Source of the DNA: Lachnospiraceae bacterium
GTDB taxonomy: Bacteria; Bacillota; Clostridia; Lachnospirales; Lachnospiraceae
DNA length: 59,662 nt
Reading direction: 5' to 3'
NCBI GenBank assembly: GCA_014804645.1
Contig: JAAUZI010000012.1
Coordinates: 5,556 to 65,217, forward strand
Shown piece after piece: positions 51,707-59,662 of this stretch (within the stretch, counting starts at the first letter, position 1; every line of letters starts with the position of its first letter). The notes under the pieces were generated by a model that was not told the DNA's origin, did no database searches, and saw only the letters and a list, made by a program, of their open reading frames with translations. The position numbers were made by a program, and so were the translations under genes.

Positions 51707-53188
51707 TCAATTACTCTGCTTTGTATAGTTTCGAAGCACTTCCATCTCCCGCATAATATTATCCATAGAAACCGAAAAGCTCTTAACCATATCCACATTT
51801 TTTTCGCTGATGCTATATGCCTCCTGCGTGCTGGCGCTGATCTCCTGACTGGTAGCGGAAAGCGTATTTACGCTGTCAACGATCGCGTTATTGGACTCCA
51901 CCAGAGAGTTCATCATCTCGCTTACCTCTTTGATATGCCTTGACAGCATGTTCACGTTCTCTGTAATCTCGGCAAACCGGCCAGCTGCCTGCTCCGCCGC
52001 TTCGTTCTCCTGTCTGGATCTCTCCACATTGTCTGTCACCTTGTCCGTCATCAGCTGCGCGTTTTCGGACAGAGCGTCAATCAGCGCGGTAATATTCTCC
52101 GTCTCCTGCCTTGTCTGCTCCGCAAGCTTTCGAATTTCCTCCGCGACCACCGCAAAGCCCTTTCCGGCTTCACCTGCCCTTGCCGCCTCTATGGAAGCAT
52201 TTAACGCCAACAGATTCGTCTGGCTTGAAATACCCAGAATAATACTGGTAATTCCTTTTACCTCATTGGATTTTTCCTGTAACTGAGCCGCTGTCTGCGC
52301 CATCAGCTCACTGTTCTCTATCGTCTCTCTTACCTGTTCAAACAACATGCCCATCACTCTGGTTCCGCTGTCCAGCGATTCCTTTGCGCTCCCGGTAAGT
52401 TTCACGATATTTTCCGTCCTGCCCCGTGTCTCATCCAGAATATTCTGAATATCCTGCGTCTGCTCGGTTTGATGCGTAATCGCCTCAGCCGTATTGGTCG
52501 TTCCCGCAGAAATATTGTTCATGGACTCGCTCACGGTCTGCGTGGCCGTTTCAATAGCCTCCAAATCACTGGCCATGGATTCCGCCCGCTCCTCCACATT
52601 CCGGGCGACTTCCACAATCTTCTGCGCTACTGCTTCGTTCCTCCGCATTGCATCCTGTATCTCGCCCATGGATTCACTGAAAAATGTATTCAGGTGCTTC
52701 ACTCCCCGCAGCGCAGCCAATGTCACGAGTATCGTGATAATTATCTCTATCATGACTGCTTCCAGCACCAAAGTAACCTCGTCCGCTCCGGCGAGAGTCA
52801 TACCTGCCCGTACTATATTTATCGCCGCAAAAACAACACAGGCCACATTCACCGACCATATGTCCAGAGACAAAATGATACAGATCAAATAAGGCAGCAT
52901 ATATGTAAATGATGTTCCCGATGAAGCAGACAACATCATAATGACATACACCAGCGAAAAACCAACGGCTATGTATCTGATGAAAACAATGCTGCCCCTG
53001 TATTTTATATACATAATAAGCACACCGACAGAAACCGCAATTTCCGCCGCCAGTGGCAAAATGCTGTTCAACATAGGCAGAACGGACATCTTCATCTGCG
53101 AGATCAGTCCTATAGCAATGAATATCATGGTGCAAAAATGTCCCATCACCGTCAGCAAATTAATTTTTGCAAGATATTTCTCTCTCAT
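51707..53188 (-). CDS. Methyl-accepting chemotaxis protein, multi-TM sensor
   Basis: The 493-aa protein has five to six TM helices within residues 10-170, without a large outside loop and without a clear HAMP, then a coiled signalling domain. The hairpin tip is highly conserved ([20 protein letters not shown] and [18 protein letters not shown], about 315-355). MCPs control CheA; none is encoded here, nor any flagellar gene. ATG 53188 is chosen because GGGGGG lies six bases upstream. With its own sigma-A promoter it opens a two-gene unit with the GHKL kinase. Its neighbourhood to a CIS operon could be incidental. Confidence 0.92.
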   Translation of the reverse strand: MREKYLAKINLLTVMGHFCTMIFIAIGLISQMKMSVLPMLNSILPLAAEIAVSVGVLIMYIKYRGSIVFIRYIAVGFSLVYVIMMLSASSGTSFTYMLPYLICIILSLDIWSVNVACVVFAAINIVRAGMTLAGADEVTLVLEAVMIEIIITILVTLAALRGVKHLNTFFSESMGEIQDAMRRNEAVAQKIVEVARNVEERAESMASDLEAIETATQTVSESMNNISAGTTNTAEAITHQTEQTQDIQNILDETRGRTENIVKLTGSAKESLDSGTRVMGMLFEQVRETIENSELMAQTAAQLQEKSNEVKGITSIILGISSQTNLLALNASIEAARAGEAGKGFAVVAEEIRKLAEQTRQETENITALIDALSENAQLMTDKVTDNVERSRQENEAAEQAAGRFAEITENVNMLSRHIKEVSEMMNSLVESNNAIVDSVNTLSATSQEISASTQEAYSISEKNVDMVKSFSVSMDNIMREMEVLRNYTKQSN

Positions 53189-53304
53189 ATTTTCCCCCCT
53201 ATACCTCATTGGTAGGTCAAATCCTACCCGCCTTTTTGTTACTAAAACCTTGATTTATGGGAATTGGCAGACCGACATTTCCAAAGGAAATATTGTTCAT
53301 AGAC

Positions 53305-53334
53305 ATTATACACTATTTACTGCGACTTGTTCAA
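53305..53334 (-). promoter_or_regulatory. Sigma-A promoter of the chemotaxis protein gene
   Basis: TTGAAC (-35, 53329-53334), an 18-bp spacer and a perfect TATAAT (-10, 53305-53310) on the minus strand, about 117 bases upstream of the ATG. Confidence 0.75.
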
Positions 53335-53352
53335 TACCCTTAGCAGCATAAA

Positions 53353-53384
53353 ATATGGGGCATAGCAACCGCCATGCCCCATAT
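53353..53384. terminator. Palindromic repeat copy 1, probable terminator of the GNAT gene
   Basis: ATATGGGGCAT and its complement form an 11-bp stem with a ten-base loop. On the minus strand TTTT follows, and on the plus strand T6 follows after a few bases, so it may end transcription both ways. It lies 70 bases after the stop of the 317-aa GNAT gene and 19 bases upstream of the chemotaxis promoter -35. The same 32 bases recur at 55092 with two changes. Confidence 0.65.
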
Positions 53385-53455
53385 ATCTTTTTTATCTTAT
53401 GTCCAAAACTCCTTTTCTGCTTACCGCCACTAAACGATAAATACAAGGCGCATTT

Positions 53456-54409
53456 TTACAATCTTAGCTGCGTAATTCGCTCATCAATTCTTCGTACTAC
53501 ACTATTGGTGTAAGCAGTAAAATATTTTAGCCAAAATCCGCGGGCTGTCGGATTGAAACTTTCAAAGTTCACTCCAAGTCTGGTATAGCCCTCTCCTTTC
53601 AGCGCAGCTATGGCAAAGTTCAATAAATTTTGATATAATCCCTTACCCCTGTGTTCCGGCAAGCAGTATGCGCCTCTGATATGACAATAGGTATTTCCCG
53701 TTGCAACAAACGTTTCGCCGGAATCTGAAATTTTTAAAAACGCGCATAATCTACCGTTCTGCTTTGCCACAAAGTACCGCCCCCTTTCCTGCCTGGAGGA
53801 TACTATAAACTCCTCCTGTGTTTCGGGCTTGCGATTCATAAAGAAAGGACTTTCGCAATAATGGCGGTATAGTGCCAAATGAAGCGGATAGACAGAATGA
53901 AATTCAGCTTTTGACAATTCGGCAAGATCATAGTCCGCACAAGGTTCGCAGTCAATCAATTCCATCGGACGAATAGCGTCTAAACAGCGCAAACCGAAAC
54001 CATAGCGAAAAAACTGCCGCTGAAGTTCTTCATCATGAGCATATAAGCAGATTGCGTGGGAAACCGCCCCGGCCTTTACCCACTTTGCTCCTGCCGCCTG
54101 ATACATGGCAGCATAAATCTTTGAGCGGTTTTTAGAGACAGCTGCATTTGCACCCATAGGGGAAAAAATCCCTCTCACATCTGTGGCACGAAACGCATTG
54201 TCAAAGGGTTCATAACAGCACAAGAATCCTATCATCTTTTGATTTTCAAATGCAGCAACACCCAATCCATTCCCGGCAAAATCATTTAAGTCAGGAATAT
54301 CGCTCACCTGCGGCAACTCTTTTACAAATTGCCTCTCTTCATAGTAGTTTGCAAGGGCAATTTCCGTTGCTTCCTTGACGTGCTTTTTTTCGAAGTTTAA
54401 AATATCCAT
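53456..54409 (-). CDS. Tandem GNAT acetyltransferase
   Basis: The 317-aa protein has two GNAT-like halves. The C-terminal one has the acetyl-CoA loop in CLPEHRGKGLYQNLLNFAIAAL (about 245-266; R-G-K-G-L) and RLGVNFESFNPTARGFWLKYF, a motif of single-domain GNATs. The N-terminal half carries LNDFAGNGLGVAAFENQKMIGFL. The ATG at 54409 follows AGGAG by eight bases. Substrate unknown; a role in resistance or in protein acetylation is equally possible. It is a stand-alone unit after a short leader frame. Confidence 0.85.
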   Translation of the reverse strand: MDILNFEKKHVKEATEIALANYYEERQFVKELPQVSDIPDLNDFAGNGLGVAAFENQKMIGFLCCYEPFDNAFRATDVRGIFSPMGANAAVSKNRSKIYAAMYQAAGAKWVKAGAVSHAICLYAHDEELQRQFFRYGFGLRCLDAIRPMELIDCEPCADYDLAELSKAEFHSVYPLHLALYRHYCESPFFMNRKPETQEEFIVSSRQERGRYFVAKQNGRLCAFLKISDSGETFVATGNTYCHIRGAYCLPEHRGKGLYQNLLNFAIAALKGEGYTRLGVNFESFNPTARGFWLKYFTAYTNSVVRRIDERITQLRL

Positions 54410-54428
54410 CAATATCTCTCCTTTTTAA

Positions 54429-54485
54429 CTAACGGAGAGCTATGGTCACCCTCCGCATCCAAATGTAACTAACAATATTTTTCAT
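54429..54485 (-). CDS. Putative 18-aa leader peptide upstream of the GNAT gene
   Basis: AAAGGAG lies nine bases before an ATG at 54485 and the frame reads MKNIVSYIWMRRVTIALR then stop, 19 bases before the GNAT start. A small stem (CGGAG/CTCCG) spans its end. A strong ribosome site on so short a frame suggests translation-coupled control of the downstream gene; chance remains possible. Confidence 0.35.
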   Translation of the reverse strand: MKNIVSYIWMRRVTIALR

Positions 54486-54516
54486 ATCACACCATCTCCT
54501 TTGCAGAAAAATATCT

Positions 54517-54546
54517 ATAATAAACACAAGAAAACCTTGTGGTAAA
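54517..54546 (-). promoter_or_regulatory. Probable promoter of the leader/GNAT unit
   Basis: TTTACC (54541-54546), an 18-bp spacer and TATTAT (54517-54522) on the minus strand, about 30 bases upstream of the leader frame. Confidence 0.45.
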
Positions 54547-54576
54547 TACTACTGTGGGTATAGTTATCTTCTCTTT

Positions 54577-55005
54577 TTATTCGATTTCTATCATCTTTAT
54601 CATTCCATTTGGGATAATCTCAAACCCCATTTTCTCGTAAAATGGTTCTTTCCCTTTAGCTGAAACGCCTCCTATTGTTGTAAATTTTCCAGAAGTAGAA
54701 TTTGCTTTTGCATAATCCACTAAATGATTAACAATCATGGTTCCAATACCTTTTCGTTGAAATTGGGGCAAAATTATTATTTCTTGAAGATACCAGTACA
54801 TAGCGCCGTCTCCAACAAGCCGCCCCATCCCCACCAGTTCCCCATTATATATTGCAGAAACATTTATTAACCCGTTCTGCAAAGCCTTTCGAGCATGCTC
54901 CACTGGTATCTCAGCAAATCCCGTTTCAATTCGCAGCCTTACAAAATCCTCGGCTCGTAGAATATTATCAACAAGTATGATTTCTCCACAAATATTCTCG
55001 TCCAT
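54577..55005 (-). CDS. Single-domain GNAT acetyltransferase
   Basis: The 142-aa protein is a compact GNAT of common length: IYNGELVGMGRLVGDG (strand pair), YLQEIIILPQFQRKGIGTMIVNHLVDYA (acetyl-CoA loop QRKGIG), then a C-terminal GKEPFYEKMGFEIIPNGMIKM. Start 55005 is supported by GGAGG six bases upstream. Substrate is not predictable. Own promoter upstream. Confidence 0.9.
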   Translation of the reverse strand: MDENICGEIILVDNILRAEDFVRLRIETGFAEIPVEHARKALQNGLINVSAIYNGELVGMGRLVGDGAMYWYLQEIIILPQFQRKGIGTMIVNHLVDYAKANSTSGKFTTIGGVSAKGKEPFYEKMGFEIIPNGMIKMIEIE

Positions 55006-55055
55006 ATTTATCCTCCATATCATTCCTGCTCATGACCTACAAATATTTGTTTTTG

Positions 55056-55084
55056 ATTATACCACTTCCACCCTTTACTTGCCA
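55056..55084 (-). promoter_or_regulatory. Extended -10 promoter of the small GNAT gene
   Basis: TGGTATAAT (-10 hexamer 55056-55061) with a weak -35 TGGCAA (55079-55084) at 17 bp on the minus strand, about 50 bases upstream of the ATG. Confidence 0.65.
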
Positions 55085-55091
55085 CCATAAT

Positions 55092-55123
55092 ATATGGGGC
55101 ATAGCAACTGCCACGCCCCATAT
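55092..55123. repeat. Palindromic repeat copy 2
   Basis: These 32 bases are identical in 30 positions to the palindrome at 53353-53384. The stem (ATATGGGGC/GCCCCATAT) is kept and one mismatch enters it. Here no T-run follows on the minus strand, but like copy 1 it lies directly upstream of a promoter -35 (eight bases). It ends the 308-base gap between the small GNAT gene and the membrane-protein gene; the rest of the gap is AT-rich with direct repeat A. Confidence 0.6.
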
Positions 55124-55240
55124 TTCTTATCGTTCTAACGACTTTTCTATTTTCTCTTTCTGTTCTTTTCAAGTCGTTCTTTATCATTCGAACTCGGCGT
55201 GTCCTTCGTTGCTATTAACTATATTTGTTTAATTTTTTTT

Positions 55241-55297
55241 TTACAAATACACACCTGTTTTTACTTCAATTACATCATTTATTATGGCTTGCTAATT
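55241..55297 (+). repeat. Direct repeat A flanking the AT-rich block
   Basis: A stretch with CTGTTTTTACTTCAATTACA and TTTATTATGG matches 58353-58410 in direct orientation; over the 43-base core seven differences are seen, all transitions. It lies just beyond the last gene of the block (stop at 55332). Confidence 0.6.
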
Positions 55298-55331
55298 TTC
55301 TGTCGCAAATATGTTGTCTTTAAATTATTAT

Positions 55332-56093
55332 CTATTCTTTATCCTCTTCGATCCTCAACACAGAATTAGCCTTTTTGTAGATATCAATTCCTATTTTACT
55401 TTCTACTAAACCACAAATAACACCAACTAAAATTTGAATTTCCACACTGCTTTTCAAGCTTTCTGTTGTAATGCTCCCTATAGTTATGGTTGCAATTCCA
55501 CACGACAAAAAAAGTTCAAAAATCAGCGCACAACTTCCAATATACACCAATCTTATAAGTGGCTCTAGCATATCTTTTTCAATAATTGACATATCCTCAA
55601 ATTCAAGTTGAAACTTTCTTGCACCATATGATATCCATGCACCAACCATAGCGCCAAACCAAGTATATCCCATCATGCAAAACGCATTACTTCTCAGGAA
55701 AAAATACAATAAGCACATCACTCCCCCAACAAAAGCTGATAAAAGTGCAGCTACAATTCCTAATCTTTTCATATATTGATTCTTTATTCGTTTTCCTTCA
55801 ATATGTAATATTTCCGTTTTTAATTTATCCAGAGCTATCATAGCCATTCTAGGTTGTGCAGATTTTTCTGGCACAAGCCCCACCTGTGCTAAAGACAGTA
55901 ACTTTTTAAAATACTTTCTTTTGACTTCATCTGACGTTTTATCTAACGATTTCAAAACATTACATGTATTCTCTACCTCAGAAAACAATAAACTCTGTGA
56001 TTCTGGCACTTCATCCTCAATATCAGGGCGAAGATCACATTTTATATCAAACTGCTCTTCTTCATTTTCGTAAACAACAAAATACCCTTTCAT
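55332..56093 (-). CDS. Membrane protein of unknown function in AT-rich block
   Basis: The 253-aa protein has a cytoplasmic N-terminal half (1-120, acidic then helical, with LSLAQVGLVPEKSAQPRM) and four hydrophobic segments between about 125 and 245 (LGIVAALLSAFVGGVMCLLYF, FCMMGYTWFGAMVGAWISYG, LVYIGSCALIFELFLSCGIA, IQILVGVICGLVESKIGI). No family recognised. The start at 56093 (MKGYFVVYENEEE) lies right after the stop of the second zinc-knuckle gene; all three genes of this unit follow each other with two-base gaps. Low GC sets the block apart from the CIS region. Confidence 0.6.
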   Translation of the reverse strand: MKGYFVVYENEEEQFDIKCDLRPDIEDEVPESQSLLFSEVENTCNVLKSLDKTSDEVKRKYFKKLLSLAQVGLVPEKSAQPRMAMIALDKLKTEILHIEGKRIKNQYMKRLGIVAALLSAFVGGVMCLLYFFLRSNAFCMMGYTWFGAMVGAWISYGARKFQLEFEDMSIIEKDMLEPLIRLVYIGSCALIFELFLSCGIATITIGSITTESLKSSVEIQILVGVICGLVESKIGIDIYKKANSVLRIEEDKE

Positions 56094-56095
56094 TT

Positions 56096-56272
56096 TTATA
56101 ATGGTCTCCCACACGATTTGCATACTTTGGTAGATAATGATAGCGAATGCTGTATGCTATCAATTATTCCGCTTAACGATTGGAGTTCTGCCAGTAGTTG
56201 AATCTCCGAATTCGATTTATCGTTCTTTTGTAATAGTTCTATTTTTAATTTCCTTAACTCTTTATAATCCAT
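56096..56272 (-). CDS. Mini zinc-knuckle protein, copy 2
   Basis: The 58-aa protein has a coiled helix followed by LSLSTKVCKSCGRPL at its C-terminus: one CxxCGR knuckle, so metal binding would need a dimer or a partner. It is a paralogue of the protein encoded just upstream (shared ending with ALSTKVCPTCGR). Start 56272 has GGAAGGATGT upstream, which is the codon stretch of the preceding gene's knuckle. Function unknown. Confidence 0.6.
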   Translation of the reverse strand: MDYKELRKLKIELLQKNDKSNSEIQLLAELQSLSGIIDSIQHSLSLSTKVCKSCGRPL

Positions 56273-56274
56273 AT

Positions 56275-56454
56275 CTATAACATCCTTCCACATGTTGGAC
56301 ATACTTTTGTTGATAATGCCAAACTTTCTTGCAATAATTCTTCAATTCCGTCCAATTCATTTAGTTCAGCCAATAATTGTTCTTTATTAAAATAAACTTT
56401 ATTTTTTCCTTCTTCTATTTGCATTTTAATTTTTTTTAATTGTGGTAATAACAT
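56275..56454 (-). CDS. Mini zinc-knuckle protein, copy 1
   Basis: The 59-aa protein has a lysine-rich helical body and the ending LALSTKVCPTCGRML. Start 56454 (MLLPQLKKIK) has GAGGAG six bases upstream. First gene of a three-gene unit with its paralogue and the membrane protein. The adjacent 173 bases up to the HAD gene stop hold nothing I can assign besides AT-rich sequence. Confidence 0.6.
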   Translation of the reverse strand: MLLPQLKKIKMQIEEGKNKVYFNKEQLLAELNELDGIEELLQESLALSTKVCPTCGRML

Positions 56455-56699
56455 TCTTTTCTCCTCGTCTTTCTTTTTATTTTCTAACACCATATTTTTC
56501 GGGCGTTTGCGCCAATGTATAATCACAAAAGAAAATTATGGTTCGATTTGGCTTTTCCTCTTTACACCTAATGCCATTAGTACTCCTATAAATATCACTC
56601 TATTTTCTAGACAATCTGCAACAAAAAGATACCTAGAATAAGCAAGATGACTGAAACCACATTGCCATATTCTACTTACTTTTATTTCCTAATTCCAAA

Positions 56700-57644
56700 T
56701 TATTCTACTATATGTCCCGGCACTTTTCCCGCAGAATCAATAACTTGCTTAAGGTTAAAATTATATATTTGCTCTGCAATCTGCTTTACATTTTCCGTCA
56801 ACCACATATACGCTGTTGTACCCTTTTGATAATCAGCCTCAGCATACATATCAACTCTTCCATCTCTAATCAAGTCATTGACCTGATTAAAAGCTTTCGA
56901 ATCGCCTTTTGGATAAATGGCAAATGTTTTTCCTCCATACTGTTTTAGTATTGAAAACACAGGTATATCGCTTGGACCATCTGCAACATATATCATATTT
57001 GTAAAGGGTACTCTTCTTTTATCTCTATCTATTTTACTATTAACATCTATTTTAAATTTATTTGATCCTTTATTAATTTCAAAAACTGCCCTCGTCTTTG
57101 ATGTATTATCAATCATATATCCTATCTGATTAAGCGTTTCTTCGCTATTTTCTTTCTCGTCAATCTTTATATCTAGATTTGAACGAATTGGCTTTTCTAT
57201 AAATTCACATCCCCATATCCCATCTACATAATCATTGATCTTTGAACCTTTTATCATTTCCGTTATTCCAGTACTCACTATATAATGCTCTACTTGAATT
57301 GAAAAAGTTTTGTATTTCTGTTCTTTTTCCACCACATCTTTTAAATCTTGAAATATCTCTGGTACACCCGGATAAAATTTCAACTCTTTTCCAAACTCTC
57401 TCAATTTTTCATTATTCAACCCTTTAAATATTCCCTGGTTTATGCATGTAATAATATGATTTAAATATATAGTGTCATTATTTACCTTTATCCCCTTTTG
57501 TGCATATTTCTGAGGCAAAGCATTTACTTCATCCCAAAACTCTTTTGAATCTATACCATATTCATTAAAAATTGGGTCTTGCATATAACCAGGTATAAGA
57601 GTTTTATCAAAATCCCATATTACTGCTATTATATTTTGTTCCAT
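56700..57644 (-). CDS. HAD-superfamily phosphatase-like protein
   Basis: The 314-aa protein shows HAD motif I DFDKT (12-16), motif II IVSTG (128-132), a Lys in the KPIRSN region, and motif IV VADGPSD (about 225-231) with metal-binding aspartates. Insertions between motifs are larger than in small HAD enzymes. The substrate is unknown; HAD enzymes hydrolyse phosphate esters. GAGGAGGAG is ideally placed before the ATG at 57644. It directly follows a broken DUF4062 gene, and both belong to the AT-rich block, a setting seen in defence or mobile islands, though no defence role is shown. Confidence 0.8.
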   Translation of the reverse strand: MEQNIIAVIWDFDKTLIPGYMQDPIFNEYGIDSKEFWDEVNALPQKYAQKGIKVNNDTIYLNHIITCINQGIFKGLNNEKLREFGKELKFYPGVPEIFQDLKDVVEKEQKYKTFSIQVEHYIVSTGITEMIKGSKINDYVDGIWGCEFIEKPIRSNLDIKIDEKENSEETLNQIGYMIDNTSKTRAVFEINKGSNKFKIDVNSKIDRDKRRVPFTNMIYVADGPSDIPVFSILKQYGGKTFAIYPKGDSKAFNQVNDLIRDGRVDMYAEADYQKGTTAYMWLTENVKQIAEQIYNFNLKQVIDSAGKVPGHIVE

Positions 57645-58118
57645 TAAATTCTCCTCCTCTATATATTACTACTCTCACTTTCTTGCCTTCCAACTCAGCT
57701 GGAGAAGTAAAAAAATCACAAGTAACCGTTTTGTATTTTTAGTTCTTTCTTTAAATGATAAAAGTCTAGAAACAGAATCACATATATCAATATCTTTCAC
57801 ACTAAATTGTACTTTATCTTCATCAAACCCAAAAACCAAAATAGGAATTCCAAGAAACTCAGCTTTTTCATATTCAAGTTGTGTATATAATTTTTGTGTA
57901 TGTTCATCAATACTTCCATACCGCATACCAAACGCACAAATATAGATTTGATAGCCTCTACGTTCTTCATAACATGTTTCAATAGGCGCAATTACTCTTG
58001 CTTTAAATCGTTCCAAACCATATGCTAAACAGTCAGATTTATTAAGAGTTTCACTTATTGACCCACGATATCGTAGCATATCAGTATATGTAAATGAAAC
58101 AAAAACCCTATACGCAGA
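57640..58118 (-). pseudogene. Broken DUF4062 gene (no start, frameshift)
   Basis: The minus-strand translation YRVFVSFTYTDMLRYRGSIS, AYGLERF, IAPIETCYEERRGYQIYICA, MRYGSID and QLEYEKAEFLGIPILVF is typical of the DUF4062 domain. No start codon precedes the first strand: an in-frame TAA lies about eight codons upstream of the VFVS strand. Near 57733 the frame shifts: the expected ending (VTCDFFTSPAELEGKKVRVV) continues in another frame and stops soon after. The intact middle could be translated only from an internal ATG at 58079. DUF4062 proteins occur in NTPase-linked defence-type genes, so this may be the relic of a larger gene. Confidence 0.75.
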
Positions 58119-58352
58119 TAACGGGGATGCGTTTTACTTCTGTTCTGTTATAACCATTATTTGCAGGCTTATTATGTAGTTTTACTCTTCTTTTTACATA
58201 TAAAAATTGGCAACATATTTTCTCAAGCATAAAATAGAACTTCGGGGGCGAACTACAATAAATTTATCTATAAAAATGACTATATAAGTTCAACTTCTAT
58301 ATCATTTAAATCGGCGAATAGTTTACTATTTTTAACTATTTTATTTGATTTG

Positions 58353-58410
58353 TAACCAAATATACATCTGTTTTTATTTCAATCACATCGTTTATTATGG
58401 TCTACTGATT
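58353..58410 (+). repeat. Direct repeat B flanking the AT-rich block
   Basis: Partner of the repeat at 55241-55297, same orientation, about 3.1 kb apart (core start 58368). It lies in the 356-base stretch between the broken DUF4062 gene and the IS element; the rest of that stretch is AT-rich and shows no gene. Confidence 0.6.
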
Positions 58411-58585
58411 CTCATTCTCCAAAATATCGATACAACTATATTATAACAAATTCCCACAAATAATCAATCCATTTTTACAAATTCACACAATAAAAGCTTG
58501 TTTTTGTGAATAATAGTATAAATATTATCCATAAAAGAGTTCTTAAGTCCTGAAAAGCATTGACTTTTAATCTCTTTTGACATGA

Positions 58586-58613
58586 AAAGTTCGAGGCGGC
58601 TGCCTCGAACTTT
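58586..58613 (-). terminator. Hairpin terminator after the transposase
   Basis: A perfect 12-bp stem (AAAGTTCGAGGC with its complement) and a four-base loop, with TTTT at the end of the stem on the minus strand, lies 78 bases after the transposase stop. It probably ends the transposase transcript and protects against read-through; the IS end lies nearby but its inverted repeat could not be defined. Confidence 0.7.
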
Positions 58614-58690
58614 CGGACCGTAGACAAAGCGTCTCTGGTGAGTCCTATGCCAGAAACGCTTTTCTTATTTTGGGGCAAAAAACTGTGTAC

Positions 58691-59662
58691 TTAAAATCTG
58701 TTTGCAGCAGAACTAAGCCCTGTCAGCCCTTTCCTGACTTTCATCTTTGCCAGTTTCTTTAGATTCATGCAGGCAAATGTTAGCCCAACCTTCATTTCCA
58801 TCCGGACTTTCCCAAACATCTGTGTATATCGGAATCCGTGGTTTTCTTTTGCTATTCCAAAGATTCGCTCTATCGTTTCTTTTCGCAGAGAGTATAATTC
58901 TTTCATGCCAAGGGTCTGGCGGATATCTTCGCATATTTCCAGATATGGCTCCCAAATATGCCGCATTACCAGTTTGACATGCTCTTTGCTTTCCGTACAT
59001 TGCGAAAGATAAGGACATCCTCCACAGACAGCACCACAGCTTTTGTATTCACGGTATCCGTTCCTGCTCGTTGTACTATATGTCAGTACCTGATTATTCG
59101 GGCAGATGTAACAATCATAATACTCATCATAAACATACTCATATTTTCTGAAAAATCCTTCTTGGGTCATCGGTCTTTTATACGGCAGCAGAGGATGGAG
59201 CCCATCGTCTATCAGCAGTTTTGCTATCGCTGGCGTTTTATAATCCGCATCTGCTATCAGAGTTTTTATCCCGATGTCTTTTATCTTGTCATACAATACT
59301 TTGAAGGCTCTGCTGTCGTGGTCATTCCCGGGATGTACACTATAGCCCAGAATCCAGCCATTCTTATCACAGGCAGTTTGTATCGCGTAGGCAAATACAT
59401 TTTTATGCTCTCCCTTTCGGAACCATCCGCTTTCAGGATCAGAGGTGCTCTCCTTGATGGTTTTCTCTTCCCCACCCCTGAACGAGTGGATGGCGGATCC
59501 GCATCGTCATCATCTTTTTCTTTCAGAGGACGTTTTCCATGGGTTTCACGGTCTTCATTAATCTCCTTCTTCAAGATCTCTTCAAAGAACAGGGTTTCTT
59601 CATGGGCAATACGTTTCTGTATCTTCTTGTTGTTTGCACGGGCTTTCACATGTGTAGCATCC
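58691..59662 (-). mobile_element. IS1182-family transposase, frameshifted and cut by window edge
   Basis: The minus strand reads DATHVKARANNKKIQ (catalytic-Asp block) from the window edge, a Lys/Glu linker ending DRETHGKRPLKEK, then SGWFRKGEHKNVFAYAIQTA, GYSVHPGNDHDS, TLIADADYKTPAIA (second catalytic Asp region), a zinc-like C-x2-C cluster (CGAVCGGCPYLSQC) and a C-terminal ERIFGIAKENHGFRYT (catalytic Glu region). This order is typical of IS1182-type DDE transposases. A single frameshift near 59471-59480 separates the first part from the rest, so no full protein results unless frameshifting occurs. The N-terminus is outside the window. Confidence 0.85.

Noticed and set aside
58475..58678. A 67-codon frame downstream of the transposase on the minus strand
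   Set aside because: It runs through the terminator hairpin, has no ribosome site and resembles no protein; treated as chance.

Overview
The window reads as a chromosome segment of a low-to-mid GC Gram-positive anaerobe of the Clostridia, most likely a Lachnospiraceae-type gut bacterium. The grounds are AGGAGG-type ribosome sites, TGnTATAAT promoters, GHKL/LytTR regulators, a SpoIIE-type phosphatase with an RsbW-like kinase, and envelope proteins with a copper-amine-oxidase-like stalk domain. The genus is not identifiable from this sequence. Almost every gene lies on the minus strand, so transcription runs from right to left.

The core (about 50.0 kb down to 1.5 kb) is one tightly packed array of about 36 genes encoding a contractile injection system (CIS) of the phage-tail-like family. 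In order of transcription: (a) an envelope module: a 602-aa CIS-associated protein, a pseudokinase-like protein with one membrane helix, a membrane protein with a degenerate class III cyclase-like domain, a membrane MORN-repeat protein, a TolC-like exported protein, and an exported coiled-coil/stalk protein; (b) the machine: Pvc16-like cap (DUF4255), PAAR-like tip, sheath, tube, small assembly proteins (one with a non-ATG start), a second tube-like protein, a long coiled-coil protein, two CIS_tube paralogues, gpD-like hub, gpV/VgrG-like spike, gp25-like wedge, two baseplate J-like proteins and a gpI-like protein; (c) control and energy: a STAS anti-anti-sigma protein, an ABC-type ATPase without a permease, a small basic protein; (d) two cassettes of AAA ATPase + GNAT-like protein + large cargo candidate(s). 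One cargo candidate ends in an R-S-ExE ADP-ribosyltransferase domain, one carries an internal 330-residue duplication, and one has no recognisable fold; (e) an acyltransferase-like membrane protein, then a membrane SpoIIE/PP2C phosphatase and an RsbW-like kinase. The STAS protein, kinase and phosphatase make up a complete partner-switching set with no sigma factor in view.

Left of the operon lie a LytTR response regulator and the start of a GHKL sensor kinase cut by the window edge. Right of it lie another GHKL kinase and a methyl-accepting chemotaxis protein. Between the GHKL terminator and the first CIS gene are three GTCGATTC-like direct repeats spaced 21 and 10 bp, a geometry known for LytTR regulators. 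This suggests that a quorum- or environment-sensing system turns the operon on, while partner switching acts at a second level.

From 53.4 kb to the right edge the content is accessory: two GNAT acetyltransferases, an AT-rich block (two mini zinc-knuckle proteins, a membrane protein, a HAD phosphatase, a broken DUF4062 gene) bracketed by diverged direct repeats, and a frameshifted IS1182-family transposase running off the window. No RNA genes and no CRISPR arrays were recognised.
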